Positions 9,233 to 15,437 of a stretch of 15,828 nucleotides of DNA are shown here, in pieces. Position 1 is the stretch's first letter, and each line of letters starts with the position of its first letter. This DNA is from Camelimonas abortus. Lineage in GTDB: Bacteria; Pseudomonadota; Alphaproteobacteria; Rhizobiales; Beijerinckiaceae. The notes below the pieces were generated by a model. The model was not told the DNA's origin, did no database searches, and saw only the letters and a program-made list of their open reading frames with translations. The stretch lies in NCBI RefSeq assembly GCF_042647165.1, contig NZ_JBHRUV010000099.1; one strand, given 5' to 3'. Made by a program: the position numbers and the translations under genes.

Positions 9233-10024
9233 CGCACGGCGCGTCCTGAAGTCCGCGCGCGACGCGCCGCCCCCCGGCTTCCCGCCTTCCAGCCCCCTTT
9301 TTCCGCGTCTGGCCGCCGGCTGTCCCGCCGGCCGCATTCCCCGCCGCGACGACGCCCGCCCGCGCGCCCCGACGCAGGACCACGCCGGCGCCGCGCTGCG
9401 CGCGCTCCTGGCGCCACGCGCGGAGCGCGCCTGCGGCCATGGATATCCCTGATGATGATCTGTTACGACACCCTTTAATGTCCATAGAATTATTCCAATT
9501 TCAAAGCAGGATAACGTAAATGTTTATGCATCGCCGTTGACTCTGCTGAAATGCAAATCAATATAGCCATACCACACACCACCCAGATCACAGACATACC
9601 AGTTTACATATCTTCTTTATGTTAGTTGGAGCATACGCGCCGCGCGATCCGCGCGCATTCAGGTCCAGCCCGGAACGCAAGGGCGTGCGGCGCGCCAGAG
9701 ACCAGCCAGATACTTCACGTTACAGGAACAGGATGATGGATTTCAGGACTTTTCTGCACAGTCTCGCCGCGTTCAGCCGGCTGTGCGGCGCCGCCCGCCG
9801 GGAACTTGCGCCGGTGGTCGTTCTTGCAGGCGCACGGCGGCCAGACATGCGGCGGCGCGTCCGCGACGGCGCCGGCGCTCCGGCCTGCGTGGTGCCCTTC
9901 CCGTCCGGAAATGCGTGGAGGCGCCGCCCGGCGCGCCAGCCGGTCACGGGCGCGCAGCCGGAACGCCGCGGCCGCCTGGCCCCGTAGCGCCGGCGGGCCG
10001 CCCTGCGGACCGGCGCGGAACACT
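9233..10024. other. Gene-poor island segment between bolA and the small peptide genes
   Basis: About 790 bases with no gene I can support. 9233-9440 is very GC-rich and ends in an inverted repeat GCGCGCTCC (9400-9408) / GGAGCGCGC (9422-9430). 9441-9630 is strikingly AT-rich (see separate entry). 9640-10020 is GC-rich again, with an open frame from an ATG at 9733 to a stop at 9987. That frame has GGAACAGG just upstream, but its translation is Arg/Ala/Pro-rich and matches nothing I recognise. The segment ends at the minus-strand terminator of the first small peptide gene. Confidence 0.6.
9441..9630. other. AT-rich patch in a GC-rich genome
   Basis: By hand count 117 of 190 bases are A or T (about 62%), against roughly 30% in the flanking genes. 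The edges are abrupt, at about 9440 and 9632. It holds TTGACT (9537-9542) and TATAGC (9562-9567) spaced by 19 bases on the plus strand, a possible promoter. Only tiny open frames are present, such as 24 codons from 9551 without a ribosome site. No transposase, terminal repeats or tRNA is visible. Confidence 0.85.
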
Positions 10025-10052
10025 AAAAAGGCCGCCCGGGGAAAGGCGGCCT
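10025..10052 (-). terminator. Intrinsic terminator of the 34-residue peptide gene
   Basis: Read on the minus strand, an 8-bp stem AGGCCGCC/GGCGGCCT (plus positions 10045-10052 and 10029-10036) with an 8-base loop runs into a T-run (plus A residues 10025-10029). It starts about 35 bases after the stop of the 34-residue peptide gene. Confidence 0.9.
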
Positions 10053-10086
10053 GAGGGATCTCACTGCCGGAGGCCCAGGGTGGAGA

Positions 10087-10191
10087 TCATGCGGCGCTGA
10101 GGCGGACCAGCGCGATCACGGCGACCGCCATGGCGGCCCAGCCGACCGGCGTGGCGACAAGGATTGAACCCAGAGACTTCACTGCGCTCAT
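10087..10191 (-). CDS. Tandem small hydrophobic peptide, copy 1 (34 residues)
   Basis: A 34-residue peptide I do not recognise. It has a short polar N-terminus (M-S-A-V-K-S) followed by one hydrophobic helix of about 24-26 residues with a central T-P-V-G-W and a single Arg near the end (V-R-L-S-A-A). It is expected to be a single-pass membrane peptide. Reality is supported by a GGGAGGT ribosome site 6 bases before the ATG, a terminator 35 bases after the stop, and a paralogue 252 bases upstream on the same strand sharing about 25 of 33 residues (VKSLGS-x-LVATP-x-GWA). Third-position changes between the copies argue for selection on the protein. An in-frame upstream ATG would add 13 residues but ignores the ribosome site. 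Function unknown. Confidence 0.8.
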   Translation of the reverse strand: MSAVKSLGSILVATPVGWAAMAVAVIALVRLSAA

Positions 10192-10268
10192 TTCATGACC
10201 TCCCGGGCGATGTCCGCCCTGCACGATCATGTCTACGCGGAAAGCGCCGGCGCGGCCGTGCTGCGGGA

Positions 10269-10302
10269 CACATGCCCGGCGGCCTGCGGCGGCGCATGAT
10301 GG
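10269..10302 (-). promoter_or_regulatory. Conserved CATG-box upstream of peptide gene copy 1
   Basis: On the plus strand, CACATGC then 16 bases then GCGCATGATGG. CATGC (10271-10275) and GCATG (10294-10298) form an inverted repeat. The same box occurs upstream of copy 2, shifted by exactly 354 bases, which equals the distance between the two start codons, so its position relative to the genes is fixed at about 78-111 bases upstream. It may be an operator, a promoter part or an element of an antisense RNA. Confidence 0.5.
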
Positions 10303-10392
10303 GGAGGGCCGCGCGCGGCGATGCGCCTGCGCCTGGCGCCGCGTGGAGCCCCGGCGGAAATGCGCCCGGAAACGCCCCCCCTGAAACACAAG

Positions 10393-10412
10393 GGCCGCCC
10401 CGGAGGGCGGCC
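10393..10412 (-). terminator. Probable terminator of the 33-residue peptide gene
   Basis: A perfect 8-bp stem GGCCGCCC (10393-10400) / GGGCGGCC (10405-10412) with a 4-base loop. On the minus strand it is followed by CTTGTGTTT rather than a clean T-run, so termination may be incomplete. It lies about 32 bases after the stop of the 33-residue peptide gene and shares its stem core with the terminator of the other copy. Confidence 0.65.
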
Positions 10413-10443
10413 AGCCTCATCTGGATGATCATGCCGCCGGGGC

Positions 10444-10545
10444 TCAGGCGGCGAGGCGCGTGAGAACGATCAGGGTCACCGCCATCAGGGCCCAGCCGAT
10501 CGGCGTCGCGACCAGAACCGAACCCAACGACTTCACAGCGTTCAT
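10444..10545 (-). CDS. Tandem small hydrophobic peptide, copy 2 (33 residues)
   Basis: A 33-residue paralogue of the peptide encoded just downstream on the same strand. It starts M-N-A-V-K-S-L-G-S, then has one hydrophobic helix with a central T-P-I-G-W, and ends T-R-L-A-A. About 25 of 33 positions match the other copy, and differences inside the helix are mostly conservative (Ile/Val, Val/Ile, Ala/Leu). The ribosome site GGAGGT is a perfect anti-SD match 7 bases before the ATG, unusual strength for this window. Just ahead of it the leader can form a small GGAGC/GCTCC hairpin and has a three-codon open frame (ATG GAG CAA TGA). Size and tandem layout recall hydrophobic type I toxins, but no sequence similarity is claimed. 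Confidence 0.82.
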   Translation of the reverse strand: MNAVKSLGSVLVATPIGWALMAVTLIVLTRLAA

Positions 10546-10622
10546 TGACGTTACCTCCGGAGCGTCATTGCTCCATGGGTCAATGGGTAGGCGCGTCAGG
10601 GCCACACGGCGGTGCGATCCGG

Positions 10623-10656
10623 CACATGCGCGCCGGACCCGGCGGGCGCATGATGG
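10623..10656 (-). promoter_or_regulatory. Conserved CATG-box upstream of peptide gene copy 2
   Basis: Plus-strand CACATGC, 16 bases, GCGCATGATGG, with perfect 7-base inverted arms CATGCGC (10625-10631) and GCGCATG (10646-10652). It is at the same offset from its ATG as the box of copy 1, while the rest of the two leaders has diverged. Conservation at a fixed distance suggests a functional control element for these genes. Confidence 0.5.
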
Positions 10657-10938
10657 AGGGGCCGTCGCGACCGCGGGCGCCACGGGGTCACGGCGGGGCC
10701 CGACCGGGCGCCCCGGTCAGGGAGCGACGGCGCCGGAGGCGCTGGCGGCGACTTGCGTTTGGCCACGCCATGCCACACATGGAGGCGATGAAGCTTTCGC
10801 GAACGTCACGCACGGCCCCCGAACCGGCGTGGAGCGTCGCGGAGGTCCCGCAGGCGCACTCCCGCGCCTGCGCGGCGGCGGAACACATCCGGCCAGGGCG
10901 CGACGCGCCCGCCGGACCGGCGAGAGCAGGAACGCGAC
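10657..10938. other. Intergenic region between the peptide genes and grxD
   Basis: No gene is supported here. Together with the leader of peptide gene copy 2, the gene-free stretch runs from 10546 to 10938 (393 bases). It must hold the promoter of grxD, because a terminator ends the bolA transcript upstream and the peptide genes run the other way, but no convincing promoter hexamers are visible. A 9-bp hairpin CGCAGGCGC/GCGCCTGCG lies at 10849-10857 and 10864-10872, about 66 bases before grxD, without a T-run. Open frames here translate to Arg/Pro-rich sequence. Confidence 0.55.
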
Positions 10939-11274
10939 ATGACCGACATCCAGGCGCAGATCGACAATGAAGTGAAGTCCAACGACGTGGTGCTTTACAT
11001 GAAGGGCACGCCGGACTTCCCGCAGTGCGGCTTCTCGGGCCAGGTCGCCCAGATCCTCAATTACCTCGGCGTGAACTACAAGGGCGTCAACGTTCTGGCG
11101 GACGAGCGGGTGCGCGAGGGCATCAAGATTTACAGCAACTGGCCGACGATTCCGCAGCTTTACGTCAAGGGCGAGTTCATCGGCGGCTGCGATATCGTGC
11201 GGGAGATGTTCCAGGCCGGCGAGCTGCAGCAGCTGCTGGCCGAGAAGGGCGTCGCCACCCGCCAGGCGGGCTGA
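10939..11274 (+). CDS. grxD: Monothiol CGFS glutaredoxin (Grx4 type)
   Basis: A 111-residue monothiol glutaredoxin that binds a glutathione-ligated [2Fe-2S] cluster and works with BolA proteins in cluster delivery and iron sensing. The active site C30-G-F-S33 sits in the family context YMKGTPDFPQCGFSGQ. The glutathione-binding residues K22, the WPTIPQ segment at 68-73 with cis-Pro72, and GGCD at 82-85 are all present. Length and N-terminal helix are typical. AGGA lies about 8 bases upstream of the ATG. Its partner bolA is 1.76 kb upstream, with terminator, AT-rich patch and peptide genes in between. No clear terminator is seen downstream. Confidence 0.96.
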   Translation: MTDIQAQIDNEVKSNDVVLYMKGTPDFPQCGFSGQVAQILNYLGVNYKGVNVLADERVREGIKIYSNWPTIPQLYVKGEFIGGCDIVREMFQAGELQQLLAEKGVATRQAG

Positions 11275-11393
11275 CCGCCGCGCCCCGTCCCCGTGCGCAA
11301 GCCGGCGCGACGGCCTCGCGGCGCGGGCTGCTGGCCATGCGCGGGCGCCGCGGGCGGCTGGCGCGCGTCCGCCGGGCGTCAGGAGGCGCCGGC

Positions 11394-11429
11394 CATGAGA
11401 CGTGTCATGAGACGCGTCATGAGACGCGC
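11394..11429. repeat. Three copies of a 12-base tandem repeat
   Basis: The unit CATGAGACGCGT occurs at 11394-11405 (with GTGT at its end), 11406-11417 and 11418-11429 (ending CGC). It lies between grxD and the 3' end of tlpA, with no gene recognised across it. Confidence 0.85.
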
Positions 11430-11503
11430 GTCCCAACGCCCGGGCGCCGGCGCAACGGGCGCTGGACCTGGCCGCCGGGCGGGGCGGGCCCCGCAGGAGC
11501 GCC

Positions 11504-12178
11504 TCACCCCTCCACCGCCTGGCGCACCAGCGCCCTGGCGTCGTCGGAGTCCCAGCGGGCGGCGCCGTCGAGCTGGCCCAGGAGGCAGCCGTTGCGGTCA
11601 ACCAGCAGCGTCACCGGCAGGCCTGACGCGCGCCCCGCCCCGCGCAGCGCCTGGAAGACCTTGCCGGGCGCGTCCGCGTAATACGCCAGCCGGCGGATGT
11701 TGTTCTGCGCCAGCCATTCGCGCGGCTTGCCGGCGTCGCGGCTGTCCATGTTCACCGCAACCACTTCAAAGTCCTTGCCGCCCAGCGCGCCCTGCAGCGC
11801 GTCCAGCGCCGGCATCTCCAGCCGGCACGGCGCGCACCATGTCGCCCACAGGTTGAGCAGCACCACCTTGCCGCGAAAGTCCGCCAGCGTCCGCTCCCGG
11901 CCGTTTCCGTCCTCAAAGACGAAGTCAGGCAGCGGCTCCGGCCGCGGGGAAACCCGCAGCGCCGCCACCTCTCCCTTCGCCAGCGCGTCCAGCGGCGCCA
12001 TGTCGCGCGCCGGGCACTGCTGCGCCGCGGTCACAGCAGGCCGATTCCCTGCCCCCGGGCCGTTGCGCTCCTGCGCAAGCCAATATACCCCTGCGCCAAG
12101 CAGGACGACGACGGCGGCGCCGCCAGCGACCGCGGCTGCGACGCGCGAGGCGCCCCGCTTTTTTTCAGATGCGTTCAT
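11504..12178 (-). CDS. tlpA: TlpA-like membrane-anchored thiol:disulfide oxidoreductase
   Basis: A 224-residue thioredoxin-fold protein. A membrane anchor at about 12-34 follows a short basic N-terminus, so the catalytic domain faces the periplasm. The active site is W114-C115-A-P-C118 in the TlpA context VVLLNLWATWCAPCRLEMPALD, with the cis-proline in GLPVT near P188. Family members keep cysteines or copper sites reduced for cytochrome oxidase assembly or cytochrome c maturation. Two further cysteines (C55 and C198) lie outside the active site. The ATG at 12176-12178 gives a sensible anchor. The frame stays open further upstream across argH, which is a GC artefact. It diverges from argH with 21 bases between, a common alphaproteobacterial arrangement. 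A narrower role than TlpA-like cannot be read from sequence. Confidence 0.9.
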   Translation of the reverse strand: MNASEKKRGASRVAAAVAGGAAVVVLLGAGVYWLAQERNGPGAGNRPAVTAAQQCPARDMAPLDALAKGEVAALRVSPRPEPLPDFVFEDGNGRERTLADFRGKVVLLNLWATWCAPCRLEMPALDALQGALGGKDFEVVAVNMDSRDAGKPREWLAQNNIRRLAYYADAPGKVFQALRGAGRASGLPVTLLVDRNGCLLGQLDGAARWDSDDARALVRQAVEG

Positions 12179-12199
12179 GAATCCAGGATCGGGCGTAAC

Positions 12200-13600
12200 A
12201 TGAGCAACAAGATGTGGGGCGGACGGTTCTCCTCCGCGCCGGCCGCCATCATGGAAGAGATCAACGCCTCGATCGAGTTCGACAAGAGGCTCGGCCCGCA
12301 GGACGTCCGCGGCTCGTTGGCGCACGTCGCCATGCTCGCCGCCACCGGCATCGTCTCCCAGGACGACGCCCGGGCCATTTCCGAAGGCCTGCGGCAGATC
12401 GCCGGCGAGATCGAGCGCGGCGAGCTCCAGTACTCCCGCGCCCTCGAGGACATTCACATGAACGTGGAGTCCCGCCTCGCCAGCCTCATCGGCCCGGCGG
12501 CCGGCCGCCTGCACACCGCACGCTCGCGCAACGACCAGGTGGCCACCGACATGCGCCTGTGGGTGCGCGACGCCATCGACGACCTCGACGGCCAGCTGGC
12601 GGAGCTGCAGCACGCCCTGGCCGTCCGCGCCCTGGAGTTCGCCGGCGCGGTGATGCCCGGCTTCACCCACCTGCAGTCGGCCCAGCCGGTCACCTTCGGC
12701 CATCACCTCCTCGCCTATGTGGAGATGATCGCCCGTGACCGCGGCCGCTTCGCCGACGCCCGCCGGCGCCTCAACGAGTGCCCGCTGGGCGCGGCGGCGC
12801 TGGCCGGCACCTCCTTCCCCATCGACCGTCACCAGACGGCGGCGGCGCTCGGCTTCGACAGGCCCACCGCCAACTCCCTCGATTCGGTGTCCGACCGCGA
12901 TTTCGTGCTGGAGACGCTGGCGGCGGCCGCCATATGCGCCGTGCACCTGTCGCGCTTCGCCGAAGAAATCGTGCTGTGGACCACGCCGCAGTTCGGCTTC
13001 GTCCGCCTGTCGGACGCCTTCTCCACCGGCTCGTCGATCATGCCGCAGAAGCGCAATCCGGACGCGGCCGAGCTGGTGCGCGGCAAGGCCGGGCGCGTCA
13101 TCGGCGCGCTCAACGCCCTGCTGGTGGTGATGAAGGGCCTGCCGCTGGCCTATTCCAAGGACATGCAGGAGGACAAGGAAGGCGCCTTCGACGCCATCCA
13201 CACCCTCTCCCTGTGCATCGCCGCCATGACCGGCATGGTGAAGGACCTCACCCCCAACCTGCCGGCCATGCGCAAGGCCGCCGGCAGCGGCTACGCCACC
13301 GCCACCGACCTCGCCGACTGGCTGGTGCGGGTGCTTGGCCTGCCGTTCCGCGAGGCGCACCATGTCACCGGCCGCATCGTGGCGCTGGCCGCGGAGAAGG
13401 GCGTGGGCCTCGAGAAGCTGCCGCTGGAGGCGATGCAGCAGGTTGAGCCGCGCATCACCGCCGGGGTGTATTCGGTGCTGGGCGTGGAGAAATCGGTGCG
13501 CAGCCGCGTCAGCTATGGCGGCACGGCCCCGGCCAACGTGCGCCGCGAGGCCCGCCGCTGGCTGCGGAAGCTGGAGCGCGACAGGCGCGCCGGCGCCTGA
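12200..13600 (+). CDS. argH: Argininosuccinate lyase
   Basis: A 466-residue enzyme of the fumarase/aspartase superfamily that cleaves argininosuccinate to arginine and fumarate, the last step of arginine synthesis. The N-terminal KMWGGRFSSAP, HTARSRNDQVATDMRLW at 105-121, GFTHLQSAQPVTFGHH with H157 at about 154-169, and the superfamily signature GSSIMPQKRNPD at 277-288 with the catalytic serine region are all intact. Length is normal (about 460). The ribosome site is poor (AGGA about 12 bases upstream). The gap to divergent tlpA is only 21 bases, so the argH promoter must lie inside the tlpA coding region. An LptM-like lipoprotein gene follows after 87 bases. Confidence 0.97.
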   Translation: MSNKMWGGRFSSAPAAIMEEINASIEFDKRLGPQDVRGSLAHVAMLAATGIVSQDDARAISEGLRQIAGEIERGELQYSRALEDIHMNVESRLASLIGPAAGRLHTARSRNDQVATDMRLWVRDAIDDLDGQLAELQHALAVRALEFAGAVMPGFTHLQSAQPVTFGHHLLAYVEMIARDRGRFADARRRLNECPLGAAALAGTSFPIDRHQTAAALGFDRPTANSLDSVSDRDFVLETLAAAAICAVHLSRFAEEIVLWTTPQFGFVRLSDAFSTGSSIMPQKRNPDAAELVRGKAGRVIGALNALLVVMKGLPLAYSKDMQEDKEGAFDAIHTLSLCIAAMTGMVKDLTPNLPAMRKAAGSGYATATDLADWLVRVLGLPFREAHHVTGRIVALAAEKGVGLEKLPLEAMQQVEPRITAGVYSVLGVEKSVRSRVSYGGTAPANVRREARRWLRKLERDRRAGA

Positions 13601-13687
13601 CCGGCTACCGCCTCCGCGCCGTTTCATGGCATAACGGGCCGTGGCCACGAGGCCGCGCCGTTCCCGTCCACACTGGGGGATCCGTCC

Positions 13688-13933
13688 TTGATCCGCAGCA
13701 CTCCGGCACCTGTCCGCACCGCGCTTGTCGTCATGGCGCTCGCGCTATCCCTCGCCGCCTGCGGCCGGCGCGGGGCGCTGGAGCCGCCGCCGGACCCCGC
13801 CGCGCCGAAGGAACAGCAGGCGACGGGCGACGCCGACGCGCTCACCGCCGCCCCGGTTCCCGGCCAGGGCAAGAAGCGGCCGAAGGCCATCACGCCGCCG
13901 GACCGGCCGTTTATCCTGGATCCGCTGCTGTAA
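13688..13933 (+). CDS. lptM: Small LptM-like lipoprotein
   Basis: An 81-residue lipoprotein resembling LptM (E. coli YifL), which helps the LPS transporter LptD mature at the outer membrane. The signal peptide has a basic start (I-R-S-T-P-A-P-V-R), a hydrophobic core and the lipobox LAAC with the lipidated cysteine at 25, followed by GRRGALEPPPDP, the family's short conserved segment. The rest is Pro/Ala-rich and ends near PPDRPFILDPLL. The start is a TTG with GGGGGAT about 8 bases upstream; later in-frame starts would destroy the signal peptide. The position between argH and lysA is the usual one. The gene name rests on lipobox and synteny, as the protein is too short for more. Confidence 0.82.
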   Translation: MIRSTPAPVRTALVVMALALSLAACGRRGALEPPPDPAAPKEQQATGDADALTAAPVPGQGKKRPKAITPPDRPFILDPLL

Positions 13934-13972
13934 GCGCCGGCGCGGGCGACGCGCCGCAGGCCCTGGCTTCCA

Positions 13973-14000
13973 GGCTCCGCCGTTTCGCGACGGCGGAGCC
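13973..14000 (+). repeat. Perfect 10-bp hairpin between lptM and lysA
   Basis: GGCTCCGCCG (13973-13982) and CGGCGGAGCC (13991-14000) pair perfectly around the loop TTTCGCGA. Only GCCGCTTTCC follows, with a three-T run, so it is at best a weak terminator. It may reduce read-through into lysA or stabilise the upstream mRNA. Confidence 0.75.
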
Positions 14001-14047
14001 GCCGCTTTCCGGCCGCCCCGCCGGGCGCGCCCCCCTGGACGAGAAAC

Positions 14048-15316
14048 ATGCGCCACTTTGAGTATCGCAACGGCGTGCTGCACGCCGAGGACGTGGACCT
14101 CCGCCATCTCGCGCAGGAGGTGGGCACGCCGTTCTACTGCTACGCCTCCGCCACCATCGAGCGGCATTACCGGGTGTTCGCCGAGGCGTTCAGCGACGGC
14201 CCGGCGCTGGTCTGCTACGCCATGAAGGCCAACTCCAACCAGGCGGTGCTGAAAACCCTGGCGCGCCTCGGTGCCGGCATGGACATCGTCTCCGGCGGCG
14301 AGCTGGCGCGCGCCCTGGCGGCGGGCGTGCCGGGCGAGCGCATCGTGTTCTCCGGCGTCGGCAAGACGCGCGCGGAGATGCGCGCGGCGCTGGAGGCCGG
14401 CATCCTGTGCTTCAACGTGGAGTCTGAGCCGGAGCTGGAGACGCTCTCCGAGGTGGCCGCCGGCATGGGGCTGAAGGCGCCGGTGTCGATCCGCGTCAAT
14501 CCGGACGTGGACGCGAAGACCCACGCCAAGATCTCGACCGGCAAGTTCGACAACAAGTTCGGCGTGCCGATCTCCCGCGCCCGCGAGGTTTACGCCCGCG
14601 CCGCGCGGCTGCCGGGCGTCGAGGTGCGCGGCGTCGACATGCACATCGGCAGCCAGATCACCGATCTCGCCCCCTTCGCCAACGCCGCGAAGCTCATGGC
14701 CTCACTGGCGCGCGAGCTGATGGCGGACGGCCACGGGCTGCATCACCTCGACATGGGCGGCGGCCTCGGCGTGCCCTACCGCGCCGACAACGAGCCGCCG
14801 CCTGTGCCGGCGGAGTACGGCGAGATCATCCGGCGGGAGCTGCGCGACCTCGGCCTCACCCTAGTGTTCGAGCCGGGGCGGCTGATCGTCGGCAACGCCG
14901 GCGTTCTCGTCACCGAGGTGCTTTACGTGAAGCACGGCGAGGGCAAGACCTTCGTCATCGTCGACGCCGGCATGAACGACCTCATCCGCCCGACGCTCTA
15001 TGAGGCCCACCACGACATCCTGCCGGTGGTCGCGCACGCGGCGGAGGCGCCGCAGATCGTGGCGGACATCGTCGGCCCGGTGTGCGAAACTGGCGACTAT
15101 CTCGCCCTGGCGCGCCCCCTGCCGCAGCTGCGGCAGGGCGACCTGCTGGCGGTGATGACCGCCGGCGCCTACGGCGCGGTGCAGGCCAGCACCTACAACA
15201 CCCGGCCGCTCGTGCCGGAGGTGCTGGTGAAGGGCGCGCGGAGCGCCGTGGTGCGCCCGCGGGTAAGCGTGGAGGAGCTGGTCGCCCTGGACCGCGTGCC
15301 GGACTGGCTGGACTGA
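14048..15316 (+). CDS. lysA: Diaminopimelate decarboxylase
   Basis: A 422-residue PLP enzyme (fold type III) that decarboxylates meso-diaminopimelate to lysine. Domain order is an N-terminal TIM barrel with the PLP lysine K60 in CYAMKANSNQAVL, MDIVSGGEL at about 78-86, H199-I-G-S, the phosphate-binding GGGLG at 237-241 and EPGR at 275-278. The C-terminal beta domain follows with C346-E-T-G-D, the partner-subunit active-site cysteine motif. All key residues are present and the length is typical. GGACGAG lies about 5 bases before the ATG. It sits in the argH-lptM-lysA series, with a 121-base gap before the next gene. Confidence 0.97.
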   Translation: MRHFEYRNGVLHAEDVDLRHLAQEVGTPFYCYASATIERHYRVFAEAFSDGPALVCYAMKANSNQAVLKTLARLGAGMDIVSGGELARALAAGVPGERIVFSGVGKTRAEMRAALEAGILCFNVESEPELETLSEVAAGMGLKAPVSIRVNPDVDAKTHAKISTGKFDNKFGVPISRAREVYARAARLPGVEVRGVDMHIGSQITDLAPFANAAKLMASLARELMADGHGLHHLDMGGGLGVPYRADNEPPPVPAEYGEIIRRELRDLGLTLVFEPGRLIVGNAGVLVTEVLYVKHGEGKTFVIVDAGMNDLIRPTLYEAHHDILPVVAHAAEAPQIVADIVGPVCETGDYLALARPLPQLRQGDLLAVMTAGAYGAVQASTYNTRPLVPEVLVKGARSAVVRPRVSVEELVALDRVPDWLD

Positions 15317-15437
15317 ACCGGCGGACGCATCCGGACGACGGCGGCGGCCCCGCCATGAACCCGCCGCCTTGCCGGGCGAGAATGCCGGCGCGCACACTGT
15401 CGCGGCGGCGCGCGGCCGCCGTGACGCGGAGACCTGG

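Noticed and set aside
9150..9485. 111-residue minus-strand open frame starting in the AT-rich patch
   Set aside because: It runs through the bolA terminator and into the bolA 3' end in antisense, and its composition is Arg/Gly/Ala-rich.
9551..9625. 24-codon open frame inside the AT-rich patch
   Set aside because: No ribosome site and no recognisable sequence; this length is expected by chance.
9733..9987. Possible 84-residue protein with GGAACAGG before its ATG
   Set aside because: After about 25 plausible residues the translation becomes Arg/Pro/Ala-rich as in random GC-rich frames. There is no paralogue, domain or membrane segment, so a ribosome-like site alone is not enough.
10849..10872. 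Hairpin before grxD as a terminator
   Set aside because: No T-run follows and no plus-strand gene lies immediately upstream. It may be structural, but no role can be supported.
9233..10938. A third copy of the small peptide gene, a tRNA, an insertion sequence or a CRISPR array in the island
   Set aside because: I searched both strands for the VATP-x-GWA core, tRNA-like cloverleaf arms, transposase motifs and regular spaced repeats, and found none beyond the two reported copies.
12179..13648. Minus-strand open frame continuing upstream of tlpA across the whole of argH
   Set aside because: It is the antisense of a clearly conserved argH, its translation is His/Arg/Gly-rich with no domain, and the thioredoxin domain with its anchor begins naturally at 12178.
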